NCBI GenBank assembly: GCA_034670405.1
Contig: JAXDDX010000178.1
Span: 124,001-188,000 of the forward strand
Source of the DNA: Hoplostethus atlanticus
Lineage: Eukaryota > Chordata > Actinopteri > Trachichthyiformes > Trachichthyidae
DNA: 64,000 nt
Direction of reading: 5' to 3'
Shown: one piece after another, positions 51,459 to 61,648 of the stretch
Numbering within the stretch: position 1 is the first letter of the stretch
Layout of the letters: each line of letters opens with the position of its first letter
The notes under the pieces: generated by a model
Database searches by the model: none
Told to the model about the DNA's origin: nothing
Seen by the model: only the letters and a program-made list of their open reading frames with translations
Made by a program: the position numbers and the translations under genes

Positions 51459-54400
51459 GTGCATATTCAGCCTTTCCTCGCTGGTTTTTCCATCTTCCCA
51501 TCTTGCGTCACCTACGCAGTTGCTCGTGTACATGCATGGTGTTAGAGGCATGCATGTATGACTATATATATATACTGTGGAGATGATTCATAACATATAA
51601 AGTAGGTATTCAGGCATTATAGAGTACAATTGAACAGTCATCGGTCCTCACATATCACTGTATAGCACAATAGTCCAAAACATACTCATAGATGGTGTGA
51701 TGATCTGAAGCTTTGTGGTTATTAAACGGAGGGTACGAGCCAGTCTGTCATCTACCAACTGAAGAGCTTGCCGATTGCCGTCGAATGACTCTCTCATATA
51801 CCCAAAGGAGGAACAGTCAATGAAACAAAATGGCTCCCTTTGCTCAGTCATCGCCAGCAATTTGACCGAGGTTTCCCTGGCAACACAAACTTGGTTTCTC
51901 TCCGAGGACAAGGAGAGATAGCGCTATTATAAAGCAGGCGCAACAACTCCCATCCAACAGCAACAGCCTTGATCTTGTTATGGCATCAATTCTCCCCTCC
52001 GTGTCAGCGGGGGGGGGCGGGGGGGGGGGCTCGGTTACCGTAAAGCAGAGCTGCCTGTTCACCTCACGTGGACTCGTGTGGTCGTTCTCGGGCGAGAGGT
52101 AAAAATTCACAAAGCTTTCCGGTCGTAGTCACACGATACGGTTGTTCATCTGGAGAACCCTGTTTGGTAAAAAAAAAAAAGACCTCAGAGGGTGTTTTTT
52201 TTGAGAATAAACCTTTTTTTCATTCTCTCTCTGACAGATTCCCAGTCAGAGAGAGTAATAAAGAGGCTCATTTGAATTCACCAATTTCTGTTCATTGTAC
52301 CTCAGTTCTTTTTTTGTCTGATTACAGTGATTCAAACGTAATTCTTAGGAAAATTGTGCCTCTCAAATAGTTCACTGGTTCCAAATGATCTCTATGCTCA
52401 GATGATGGGATGAGATCCATCACTGACATACTCACAATACTCTCCATTACAAGTTAACGGTGTGATGCGTCAGTCGCGAAGCTATTGACAACATCCGAAA
52501 AGAAATGATTGGCTCGTCAAATGATGGAATTTGATGGAATATGATCCTAATTCCACCACCGTTGTTACACAAACATTCCTACAACAAATCGCTGCTAGAC
52601 GATAGCCTGTGTGGCCCATTTGGCAAATTGCTCACTGAGATGTTCAAAACTAGAGCGGAGCAATAACAAAACTTACAGGGATGACTTCTGCAATCTGAAA
52701 CGTAGAATAAATACAAGTCTTGCAACTTGTATTTTTTTCATTTCAAGTAGGACCGTGCAGCCAACCGTTAAAAAAAGGCTTCAGCATCTAAAGGGATGTA
52801 CAATGCCCATAAGGATGCTGGGATGCATTTCTATATTTACAGGGTGTGTTCTGAGTTTAGAAGTGTGAAGGGGGAGAAGACGGTTTTTACCTGGTAGTCA
52901 GAAATGCACTAGATTCTGCCTGACTCACTATCTGACCGACAGACCGACTTTATGTGTGTGTATTTGCAGGTATTAAGTCTGTGTATGTTTCCACAACCCG
53001 GTAGATCACAGTTTTCCTCCAAACCCCGTCGACAGCTGCAGTCCGGCAGCTCAACTATGCCGTTAACGGTGGATCATCATCCGAATGCACGTGCTTTGCA
53101 ACGCCCTTGTTTGTGTTGCTTTACTCACCCTGGCGTCAGATAACGCGCGCTCTTTACTCAGTCAGGCATGAATGACCTTTATGGACGCCTTTCAGTTCAA
53201 GTCCTCAAGTCGGGCCTCTGTTTCAAACAAGCCCCCTGCTTATCAGTAACCCATTACTACTTGCTGCGGCTGCTTTAGCAAACACTGGCCGAGACATTTG
53301 CCACAACTGTGCACACACATGTTCAAATACACCGAATACAAACACAGATCCCCCCCCCCCCAAAAAAAAAAAACAGCGACGAGAGCACACACTCTCACAG
53401 CACTTTGTCTTCAAAGGTTATCTCGGACAATGCATTGCTGATTCTCCAGCGCGTTTTAGTTCAGCTGTCATACGCAGTTATGTTCATGCAATTCACTAGA
53501 GAATGTCATCCATCTCTCAAAACAGATACCTTAGATACGTGACATTTTTTCCTGTGGAATTTTAGGCAGGTTGTTTTGAATCGGGGAGGGGATGAGCAGT
53601 GTCATTCGAGGTACAATGGCTACTCTCTCCAGAGATGGACGTCCTGTGTGTGTGTGTGTGCATCTGTGTGTGGGTGTCTATTCTCCCCAGGCGGGCCGAG
53701 TTAATGTGATTGTATCGAATGCTCTCCTTACTTACCCCTGAGCCAAACACACCATGCTGTTATTGACTGGCCCGTTTGGGACAATAAATAATGCGAATCA
53801 CATTTCCCCCGGCCACAGACAAGACATGTGGAATGTGATTTTCAGGTCTGCCTTTAGCGACTGTTTCCTTTCAGCTGAGTTTCATTCAGGGGCCTGGTGT
53901 CTCACCTGAGTGACCAGGGACAAACGACAGCTTCAAATCCTCTCCCTAGTCTTCCCTAGTCTGAAATCCTTTTTTTTTTTTTGCAAAGTCATGGCTGTAC
54001 ATTAACCCTGCCCCCTCCCTTTTCCCCCTCCAGGTGGTGTGGGCATTGCAGCCACCCAGCTGTGCCAGACAGTGAAGGATGTGACTGTGTTTGGTACGGC
54101 ATCGGCCAACAAACACGAGACCATCAGCCAGGGCGGAGTCACGCATCCCATCGACTACCGCACCAAGGACTACGTCGAGGAGGTCCGCAAGATCAGTCCT
54201 AAAGGTGAGACGCCGGGATGGGGACTGGATGAAGGAGTTCGTATAAAGCTGTAAAACAAATGACCCTGACGTAACCCCTGGTCTACAAGGTCGTAATACT
54301 ATGCACTGCTCCTGTGTACTGTACTGAGATCGTTTCATACTTCGAATAGCCCATATCAGCGTATTCCCACTGGCACAAAGCAATACTGTGTGATTGCAGT

Positions 54401-56117
54401 ATTTGTGTTGCGCAAACAAATTGCAGACAGCGAAACTGATTCATATTTTCATACACTTTCTCTCCCCCCCCCCATATGACACCATATTCCCGGCGTGGCT
54501 GGCTGGCTGGCTGGCTGTCGCCTATTCGTAGGCAGACGGTCATTTTCCCCCGCCAGGCAAACATCATTTCAGTTAGCGGTGACTCCGTTTTGGCTCCTCG
54601 TCGCCATCAATAGTATATCATCAAAGTTGTATGTAGATGCGGCCCTGGCCTCGCTAACACGCTGCTTTCCGCCAAAATAAAACATCCTCCAAGTTCCTGT
54701 CTCTTCTCTCACCTACTGCTGTGTTCCTAGCAGGATGGAGAATATTATTATGCCGGAGGCTCATTTCGTAGCCCCCCCTCCCCCTCCTCCCGATCCCTCC
54801 CTGTTCTTTGTAGCAGAGAGAGAGAGAGAGAGACGGATAGAAAGAAAGACAGAACTGACACTTTAGACAGAACATGTCTAATTAGAAGCCCCGGATCAAT
54901 GTGCAGCCCCGGTCACTATCTGTTCCTCTGTCTCTGGCTGTCCGTCAGTTTCGTGTGTGCTGCCGTCAAGGCGGAGCCCCGCTGTGAGCCTCCCTGAATC
55001 AATAGAGCCAGGGGGTTAACGGATGCAGGGGAGGGGTGGCCCGATTTAAGGAGTCCCCCCTCAGGCACAAAGGAACATCATTAAGACTGAGCCTACATGG
55101 CCAGACATTAATAAGCCACACAGAGAAACTGTTATTTTCTCCTCTACCTGAAACGGAACGGACGGCGACAGAGAAACATTTTATCCCTCTTGTCTTATCA
55201 GTGACGAGAGTGAGGAGGGGGATAAGAAACAAGCAGAATTCCATCCCGCTCCCTCCTCTCCTCCTCGTCCGGCGTACGTACGGGCTCCTCTACGTAAACA
55301 CACCTTGGCCTACTACTCCCTGCTCCTGGTGCGGAGTAGGGGGGGGGCGGGGCTTGGCAGACTGCCTTCGCTGAATTCACATGACTGATAACTTCTCCCT
55401 CCTTCTCTCCTGTGCTCCAGGGCTGGACATAGTACTGGACCCTCTGGGAGGATCCGACACCCATAAGGCCTACAACCTGCTGAAGCCTATGGGCAAGCTC
55501 ATCACCTACGGTAAGGAAAAGACACACGGCCTCGGCGTCCCCGTGACAGGCGCCGTCAGCGGTATTGTGTTTGAACCCGGAGATACTAAAAAGCACATTG
55601 ACGCGCTACACGTAACACAGCTGTGGGTTCCCACACTCGCTACACAGCGAGCTGCCTCTGGGTGGGCGGCGTGTCCCCGGCTGCTGGCCTCTCTGTGTCC
55701 TCAGTGTGCTGTGTGTGTCATCCGTGGGAAGGCCTTTACGCTTTCTCTGTGGCGATGCCAATCTGGAACCGGCAAGCATGCAACAGTGGGCGGGGTCGGC
55801 ATCCGTGGAGAACAGGGCCTTGCCTTTGCATGTTGCACAAAAAAACGCTACCCAGCATGGTGCCCCCCGCCCTCGTCCGTTCACCCTCTCACTCCTACAG
55901 TGCCTCCCTACCCGCAACCCTCCTCCCCCCCCCCACCCCGCCCCATCCCTCCATGCCGGCTGCTTCTCTTCCAGCTTATCAGAAGTATGCACGGCGGGAA
56001 CAATGGGCGATCTATCCACACGAAACCTGGAATGTGTCTGAATGTAGCAGACCGGGTCCCTCTCCAGCTCCCTCTCTCCTCTCAGAGCATGCTTTGTGTC
56101 CTTGTGCCCTCTGCGGG

Positions 56118-56167
<50 letters not shown>

Positions 56168-57260
56168 AAAGGGGTCTATGGGGGCCTAAAAAGACTGAGC
56201 ATTGGGGGGGATCTGGGGACAGAGAGAGTTGAAGTGCAAAGCAGGACTTTGGGGTGGAGGGTGTGGGTGAGAGTGCAAAGAAAGACATAAACCAAAAGAG
56301 GAAAACAGTGGGGGTGCGGGGACATGTGGTACCTGCCAGGGCCTAATGTTGGTAAATGGAGGAGATTGATTATAGAAGCAAGGGGAGGCTAGGGAGGCGG
56401 TGGGGAAGGATCAGCGGAGGGTGAAGTGGGTATGGTCAGAGCAAAAAAAGGAAAGAGAGAGTGACTTCTAAACAATCCACCATCAGTGAATCACAGACTC
56501 ATACTGACCCTCAACTTCTTCTCCCACCATTTGAACTGGTTCTTTTCTCTCCCTCTCTCTTGTCAGGCGCGTCCAACATGCTGGCGGGGCAGAAGAAGAA
56601 CCTGCTGGCCGTGGCTAAGAACTGGTACCACCAGTTCTCCATCCACACACTCAGCCTGATCCAGGGGAACAAGTCTGTGTGCGGCTTCCACCTGGGCTAC
56701 CTGGACGGGGAGACGGAGCTCATCAACGAGGCCATGACCACCATCCTGGATCTCTACGGGCAGGGCAAGATCAAGCCTCGCATCGACTCCACTTGGCACC
56801 TTGAGCAGGTGTGTGTGTGTGTGTGTGTGTGTGTCTATCTGTGAGGCGCCCTTTGCACCTGGATTAACACGTATTTGGAGTGTGTCTAGATGTGATGTAG
56901 CGGGATTATAGTCTCCGCTCTGCACATTGAAATCCAATTCCTCTTTCCCTCGCCAAAAATGCAGATTGTCACGCGCGTCGCTTCCTGTCGTAATATTTAC
57001 ATCCTTCAAAACTGACAGTAAACACTTCGTCTTGCTCATTCCCCATCCGCCAGCATCCTGACAATCCATTTTTGACAAGTATGTTACTGTTTGGTTTGCG
57101 GGCGCTTGGATTCTTTAAGCTTATTTCCATTTGCGTAGCTCCTTTATGTGGGATGGACACACACCTTGTGGTTAATGTGGCCAAATGCAGCTTCTGGTTT
57201 GGGTGATGGGATCTTCATGGGTGCATTTATTTTTGCAGGATGCATGTTAATGTCAGGTGG

Positions 57261-57310
<50 letters not shown>

Positions 57311-60273
57311 TGCATGAGTTTTTGCAGTGGGGACTGCAGGAGCGGGGCGTGGCTCAGATTCGTCCAAAATAAGGGCCGTGTCTCCTCACCATAACTCACT
57401 TAGCCAGACAGAGTCAGATTGTCAGAGACAGAATTAACACCGCTAGCAGATATGAATAGAGAGAGTGTGAAAAACAGGGAGAGAAAGAGGGAGTCAGAGA
57501 GCCAGTGGGACGGAGGCTGACATCTTCTGTTGTCAACGCCAGAGCCGGTCAGTATTTTGGCCTGTATACTGGCCAGAGAGAAACGCCCGCTGTCTTTCTC
57601 CGCCATCTGACGCTCTTTCTCTGCCTCTCCATCTGCCTGGCCTTTATATCAGAGTCCTTCTCTTTGCCTTTAGATTATCGACTCTCTCTCTCTCTCTCTG
57701 TCTTCTCTCTCTTCTCTCTCTCTTTTCCCCTCTCGCTGTATTCTCTCCTTCTCTTCCTCCTCGACTCCCTCCTCGCAGTGTATCGCTTTTTGCTTTTTCT
57801 CTCTTGTTGCTATGGTGACATCCTTTACCCGGCGTGTGCGTCTGTCTTAGGGAGGGGCCCTGATGTATGAGAAAGAGAGACGGAGGGAGTGTGGAAAAAC
57901 AGAGGGATTAAGAGGAGATACGTCTGAGTCGCGCTCGGAGTTGAGGGAAAGATATTGAGCGCAAATATTTAGAGGCGTACGACTGCAATCGTTGATATTG
58001 CTGTTTGGAGAAAGATGTTATTAATGTATTGGGCCCTGAGATAGTCAGGTAATTGATTGATTATTGTACGCTGGATGCAAACGCCTCACCCTGACCCAAT
58101 TTATCACGGCCCCTCCCCCGACACAGCCTGTCACTTTCCATGTCTGCTCCAGTGATCAATAAACATGCTTGGCGAGCCTTTTGGAAATGAGCAATGATCG
58201 TTCCTCCTGTGGTTATCTCTGGGTACACTCTAGAGGATCTACATGAGCATCTGGACTGGATACCCAGAGGAGAACGGCGGAGGTAGACCGTGTGTGTCGA
58301 CCGCGGGTTGACGTCCGTAACTGCACGTAGTCATTTAGAGTTCACTCCAGACCGAGGCGTCTGAGTGCCAGAGGGGGGGGGGGGAGACAGGCTCAGAGAG
58401 TGAAGGGTGTAAGTGGGTGGAGTGGGTGCTCACTGTGACTTTCATTCACATTCGAGATGTAGTTAATGATTCCCGGATTCAGCCCTCCCTCTCCATCCCT
58501 CCTCCTCCTCCACCCTCCCGAAGTCCCCTCGAACCCCCTCTACCCATGTGTCTCTGTCGTCAGGGCCAGGCTTCAGCCAGGCTTTACGTTGCTAGGAGAT
58601 GGCCCTCTGTTGCCGTGGCATTGGTCGTTAGGTGGTCTGCCTGCCGCGCGCGGATAGGGGGATTGGAGGAAGGGAGAGGAGGGAGGCAGGGAGGAAGTGA
58701 TGGAGACAGAAACAGACACTGGGCAGACCTTGGTGGTCAGGAGGAGGGTGGGGCTGCTGGGATCCTCCCCTCTGACGGACAGCCAGCGGGATCCAGCAGG
58801 TTGATCCGTCAAGACAGGACGCTTTTGCTTTTGCTACAATTTTATGCCAGTACCACAAGTCTGAAACATACATGTGAAGTTTTTTTAAGTTAAAATAATA
58901 ATAATTTAGAAATCCGCCTAAAGAGCCACAGGCCATTTCGAGGGCTTTTCTAGCAGCCAGACACTGTTCTGATTGGCTGGCAGTATTACATGGTCCGCCC
59001 CCTCCCCCTTCCACCAAAGTAAGATGATTGGTCTCCAGTAAAGTCAGCTTTCTGTGTAACAACCCCACTGTTTCAGAGGTGGCATGTTTTCAAAATACAG
59101 CTTTAGCAAAACAACAAATAGCACAAGTTTCACTTCTTCACTGTGAACAAGGAATAGAACATCAAAGAGGAAAACATTAGATCACCCATATCTAAAGATA
59201 CCCCTCCTTTAACTCATTAAAGGGCTGTCACTGTCACTGGAGCTGGTCAATAATGGTAATGTGACATAACACCATCAAATAGCAGTATTATCTTTACATT
59301 CATTTAGCTGTGGTGGTCTCTTCCACAGCGGGGGAAAAAAATCTAAATTCATCATCTGGTCTTGGTTTCATCACCGTTGTCCATGTTACATGATATAATC
59401 ACCAAAATAAAAGTAATTCTATAACTGCAACACCTACTGGAACTGATCCTGGAGTGAGCCCAGCCCCACATCTACAAAGAATTGCACAGGAAACACTGAA
59501 GTGGTCAGTCTGCCTCATGACCCCGCCCCTCCATATTGTCCTCAGCTTAAAATACTCACAGTTTAAAAAAGATAACTATTTTCAAATGGAAACGTTTCAA
59601 TATTTGATGATACAACATAAGGATAATGAAGTTTTGTTTTGTACTTCTCATTTGCTGTTTCAGTCTCTTTATTTATTTTTATTTTATCTATTCTTATTCA
59701 TATCCTGTTTTTTTTTGTCTTTCCTGGATGTGAATATTTGCTGCTGCAAGCCTGGACAGTTTATGTTTCTGGCGCTGGGTATCATCTTTAAAAAAAAAAA
59801 AAAGAGGAACAGAGTCAAAGAATGCAAAGGTGTATTTATTGCATGTTAGTGGAAGACAAACTGGCTACTACAGAGTACCCTGAATAGATATTTCTCAATG
59901 GCAGATGTATTTAAGCTCTCCCTCGCCCTCCTTCCATTCCTTCGCTCTTTTCATCTTGCCTTATGTAACCGAGTTTCTCCATCCCTCCCTTCTCTAGGTG
60001 GGCGACGCCATGAGAAAGATGCAGGAGAGAAACAACATTGGAAAAGTGATCCTCATCACAGAACCGATGCCAGAGGAGGAGAAGAAAGAGGAGCCCAAGA
60101 AGGAGGACAAGAAAGAGGAGAAGAAGAAGGAGGACAAGAAGAAGGACGACAAGAAGAAGGACGACAAGAAGAAAGAGGAGCCCAAGAAGGAGGAGAAGAA
60201 GGAGGAGGAGAAGAAGGAGGAGCCCAAGAAGGAGGAGGAGAAGAAGGAGGAGCCCAAGAAGGAGGAGAAGTGA
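37756..60273 (+). CDS. vat1: Synaptic vesicle membrane protein VAT-1 homolog (six coding exons, full gene span)
   Basis: Plus-strand exons 37756-38182, 43529-43736, 54034-54204, 55421-55510, 56567-56808 and 59998-60273 are joined by GT-AG introns with matching phases (0, 1, 1, 1, 0). They encode about 470 aa if the exon 1 shift is allowed for. The order is an acidic low-complexity N-terminus, a GroES-like MDR domain (FTYRSLVLTGYGGYDKVKLQ, SPPVTPGMECSGVVEAVGEE), a Rossmann domain with the dinucleotide motif AAGGVGIAATQL, and a C-terminal tail of Lys/Glu/Asp repeats. VAT1 is a zinc-free NADPH:quinone-oxidoreductase-like protein of the cytosol, synaptic vesicles and mitochondrial surface, linked to phospholipid transfer and inhibition of mitochondrial fusion. 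Human VAT1 is 393 aa. The difference is mostly the charged tail, which I recall in fish orthologues. Confidence 0.95.
40485..40529. repeat. (AC)n microsatellite
   Basis: Pure AC array in vat1 intron 1. Confidence 0.94.
42170..42880 (+). repeat. Purine-rich (GA/GGA) low-complexity tract
   Basis: About 700 bp strongly enriched in A and G on the vat1 sense strand, with a pure (GA)n core at 42329-42352. Its 169-codon open frame (42372-42881) is Arg/Glu/Gly-rich and looks like a product of this composition. Confidence 0.75.
43529..43736 (+). CDS. vat1: vat1 coding exon 2
   Basis: A 208-bp exon (acceptor TTTTCCAG, donor CAG|GTATGG, phase 0 to 1) encoding VGDKVLVLNRCGLWQEVAVV through FGNLRPNQSILIHAAAG. 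It completes the GroES-like domain and begins the Rossmann fold. The cysteine and histidine ligands of zinc-dependent MDR enzymes are not seen, as expected of the quinone-reductase branch. Confidence 0.97.
43788..43822. repeat. (AC)n microsatellite
   Basis: Pure AC array about 50 bp inside vat1 intron 2, so the exon 2 frame reads through into Thr-His codons. Confidence 0.93.
45542..45595. repeat. (GA)27 microsatellite
   Basis: Uninterrupted 54-bp GA array on the vat1 sense strand. A pure purine mirror repeat of this length can adopt triplex DNA. Confidence 0.96.
45885..46070 (-). repeat. Dispersed repeat family, copy E (inverted)
   Basis: On the minus strand it begins with TTTAGAAGGATACTAGGTAT ACAAATATCA (near 46060) and ends with ATTCCTATAGGAAT-type boxes (near 45910), matching copies A and C in order. 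This places the family in the gene body of vat1 as well as around rnd2. Confidence 0.6.
46474..46541. repeat. (GA)n microsatellite
   Basis: A 68-bp GA array with a single CG interruption, about 880 bp from the previous GA array. Confidence 0.95.
47810..47956 (+). mobile_element. tRNA-derived SINE
   Basis: The head is tRNA-like, with an A-box-like GAGCTCATTGGATAGAGC (47824-47841) and a B-box-like GGTCTGATTCCC (47868-47879), the internal RNA polymerase III promoter. The tail GCTTTGGATGAAAGTGTCTACCAAATGGCA (written as read, 47919-47948) is a diverged form of the GGATAAAAGCGTCTGCTAAATG end common to many fish SINEs and their partner LINEs. It is about 147 bp long, diverged from the consensus I remember, and so not young. 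It lies in the sense direction in vat1 intron 2. Confidence 0.82.
49074..49112. repeat. (TG)n microsatellite
   Basis: TG array with CG steps at the right end, in vat1 intron 2. Confidence 0.92.
50071..50112. repeat. (TG)n microsatellite
   Basis: Pure TG array in vat1 intron 2. Confidence 0.94.
50898..50935 (+). repeat. Strong G-quadruplex-prone tract
   Basis: Five G runs of 4 to 8 bases separated by one to three other bases, on the vat1 sense strand. Confidence 0.8.
51421..51459. repeat. (CAGA)n microsatellite
   Basis: Nearly ten perfect CAGA tetranucleotides in vat1 intron 2. Confidence 0.95.
54034..54204 (+). CDS. vat1: vat1 coding exon 3
   Basis: A 171-bp exon (acceptor CTCCAG, donor AAAG|GTGAGA, phase 1 to 1). 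It encodes the nucleotide-binding stretch GVGIAATQLCQTVKDVTVFG, then GTASANKHETISQGGVTHPI and DYRTKDYVEEVRKISPK. The GGVGIAATQL motif is the Rossmann turn that binds NADPH in quinone-oxidoreductase-like proteins. Confidence 0.97.
54205..55420 (+). other. vat1: vat1 intron 3
   Basis: GT-AG intron of 1,216 bp. Apart from a GCTG repeat near 54497-54519 and a short GA array near 54816-54833, I see nothing notable. Confidence 0.85.
55421..55510 (+). CDS. vat1: vat1 coding exon 4
   Basis: A 90-bp exon (acceptor GCTCCAG, donor TACG|GTAAGG, phase 1 to 1) encoding LDIVLDPLGGSDTHKAYNLL and KPMGKLITYG. The DPLGG segment lies in the Rossmann domain. Confidence 0.97.
55511..56566 (+). other. vat1: vat1 intron 4
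   Basis: GT-AG intron of 1,056 bp containing a (GA)n array at 56120-56160 and a C-rich stretch near 55920-55950. A 262-codon frame from 55381 is exon 4 read through into this intron. Confidence 0.85.
56120..56160. repeat. (GA)n microsatellite
   Basis: Pure GA array on the vat1 sense strand, about 400 bp upstream of exon 5. Confidence 0.94.
56567..56808 (+). CDS. vat1: vat1 coding exon 5
   Basis: A 242-bp exon (acceptor CTTGTCAG, phase 1 to 0) encoding GASNMLAGQKKNLLAVAKNW, YHQFSIHTLSLIQGNKSVCG and onward to RIDSTWHLEQ. It holds the substrate-side part of the MDR fold. The donor CAG|GTGTGT is the first unit of a microsatellite. Confidence 0.97.
56809..56834 (+). repeat. vat1: (GT)13 microsatellite beginning at the vat1 exon 5 splice donor
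   Basis: The array starts at the first intronic base, so the donor GT and all the +3 to +6 positions are repeat units (GTGTGT instead of GTRAGT). Confidence 0.95.
56835..59997 (+). other. vat1: vat1 intron 5
   Basis: The remainder of a 3,189-bp GT-AG intron (acceptor TTCTCTAG). It contains a GT array at 57266-57308, a CT-rich stretch near 57675-57735, a G run at 58372-58384 and an A-rich patch near 59790-59805. The part from about 58900 to 59650 is more AT-rich and could be transposon-derived, but I find no inverted ends. Confidence 0.85.
57266..57308. repeat. (GT)n microsatellite
   Basis: Pure GT array in vat1 intron 5. Confidence 0.94.
59998..60273 (+). CDS. vat1: vat1 coding exon 6 (Lys/Glu/Asp tail)
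   Basis: A 276-bp terminal exon (91 aa and TGA). Residues VGDAMRKMQERNNIGKVILI and TEPM match the conserved VAT1 C-terminus. The next 65 or so residues are almost only K, E, D and P, built from units such as KKEEP, KKED and KKDD encoded by GAG, AAG and GAC. The tail should be disordered or a charged single helix. The tract is nearly all purine on the sense strand, and its length is likely to vary by repeat slippage. Confidence 0.96.
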   Translation: MGDAMRKMQERNNIGKVILITEPMPEEEKKEEPKKEDKKEEKKKEDKKKDDKKKDDKKKEEPKKEEKKEEEKKEEPKKEEEKKEEPKKEEK

Positions 60274-60650
60274 GAGGGAGGAATGGATAGTCAAGCAGAC
60301 CAGCAGGGAGTTTATGTCCTGGGAGCAGGGGGTAGTGGTGCGGGATGGGGGGTTGGGAGGAGCTGGGCGGGGAACGGGTAGAGGTGGATGGAGATGGATG
60401 GGGGAGCAGAGAGGAGGGGGGTCGAGTGGGGGGGAGGAAGGTAAGAGAGGGCGGGAGGGAGTTAGTAGGGTAGGTTACAGAATTATCACACAGAAGTCAA
60501 TCTTTCATCTCTTCCACCCCCCCCACCCCCAGCCCACCCTCCTCACTCCACTATGACAGTGATTACTCAGGCCTGGCCCCACCTACTCCCCTCTCCTCCC
60601 CTTTGGTCCTCCTGTCTTCATTTGTAAAAAAAATAAAAATAATAATAATA
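60274..60650 (+). other. vat1: Probable vat1 3' UTR
   Basis: Very G-rich from 60330 to 60470 (many runs of 3-6 G), then C-rich from 60515 to 60600, then an A/AAT-rich stretch with AATAAA at 60632-60637. The end of the transcript is inferred, and a longer 3' UTR is possible. Confidence 0.5.
60632..60637 (+). terminator. vat1: Candidate vat1 poly(A) signal (AATAAA)
   Basis: First canonical AATAAA after the vat1 stop codon, about 360 nt downstream, in an A-rich (AAT)n context that could also occur by chance. Confidence 0.45.
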
Positions 60651-61114
60651 ATTATCTGGTCACTCTTACTCCTCACTAGAATGAGGAAACAACCACTTCG
60701 ATGCATCCAAAGGTCTAAAGGTTTCGCTCATTGAGTATCACGGAGACAGAGAGCCGCGGAGAATTATGGGTAAAGTCCAGGCCTGGGGCAGATTGCTGTT
60801 TCCTTGACAACCATAATCCCCACTCCCACTCCAGCCCCACGCTCGACCCCCCGCGCCCTCTCTATCTCAACTCCCACTGTGCTAAATTGTTCTGCTATGA
60901 CTTCCACCTGCCACCTCCTCTTCCCGCTCACTGTACTGAGTCCCCCCACCCCACCCCCTCCCACATCCCCGACGGTCCGGACCCATAGACAGGCAGAGAG
61001 ACAGGCAGAGAGACAGGCAGACGAACCAAGAACCACACCCACACATTGCTCTCTCAATGTCCAATGCGTAGTTATGTCACTGAGGATGAGTCAGAGTTGC
61101 CTGTGATTGGCTGT

Positions 61115-61170
61115 TGCCCCCCCCCCCACCACCACCACCGCCACCACCGCGCCCCGCCCCCCCCCCCCTT
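61115..61170. repeat. C-run and (CCA)n low-complexity tract
   Basis: Two long C runs separated by CCA/CCG trinucleotides. The minus strand has multiple G runs suited to a G-quadruplex. Confidence 0.85.
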
Positions 61171-61622
61171 CCCCGAGATATTTGTGTCACGGCTGCAGTG
61201 ATGTTGGACTACTCAGACAATGGCATTAACGATACAAGATCCTGCCAATCACCGCATTGGCGTTCAATTGTTCATATGGCCTCGGTTTGGACGTTGATTT
61301 CAAAACAAGAATCAAATTAAAGTAACATTTGGTCCAGAGCTTGTTATAGTCTTGATCTGAGGGAACCAGCTCCACAATGCATGTGTTTCCACCACATTTC
61401 AATCAACGTTTATACAGCACATAGTGGGCAACGGTTTTCCACCAGCCTGAATATGAAAAAACCCTCATAATGAGCCTTTCTGTTTCGTATTGAATAGGGA
61501 GGCAGAAATCATCGCTTAGCTTCGTCCTCCTTAGTTACAGATTTTTCTAGCTGACCAACTGTTGGCAAGAAGTGTGCAGTGCCAATTAAGGGAGAATTTG
61601 TCTCTGTTCAAACAAGCCACAA

Positions 61623-61648
61623 ACACACACACACACACACACACACAC
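61623..61648. repeat. (AC)n microsatellite
   Basis: Pure AC array downstream of vat1. Confidence 0.92.

Larger units (their letters stand above)
43737..54033 (+). other. vat1: vat1 intron 2 (10.3 kb)
   Basis: The largest vat1 intron, GT-AG. Contents: AC array (43788-43822), two long GA arrays (45542-45595, 46474-46541), dispersed repeat copy E (45885-46070), a tRNA-derived SINE (47810-47956), TG arrays (49074-49112, 50071-50112), a (CAGA)n array (51421-51459), several poly-G runs and a strong G-run tract at 50898-50935. No nested gene was recognised. Confidence 0.85.

Noticed and set aside
55381-56169. 262-codon plus-strand frame, the longest in the window
   Set aside because: It consists of vat1 exon 4 (55421-55510) plus read-through into intron 4. 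The strong donor at 55510 and the matching exon 5 acceptor show where the coding part ends.
59911-60294. 127-codon Leu-rich minus-strand frame resembling a membrane protein
   Set aside because: It is the antisense of the vat1 Lys/Glu purine tail. CTC and CTT codons create false leucine runs.
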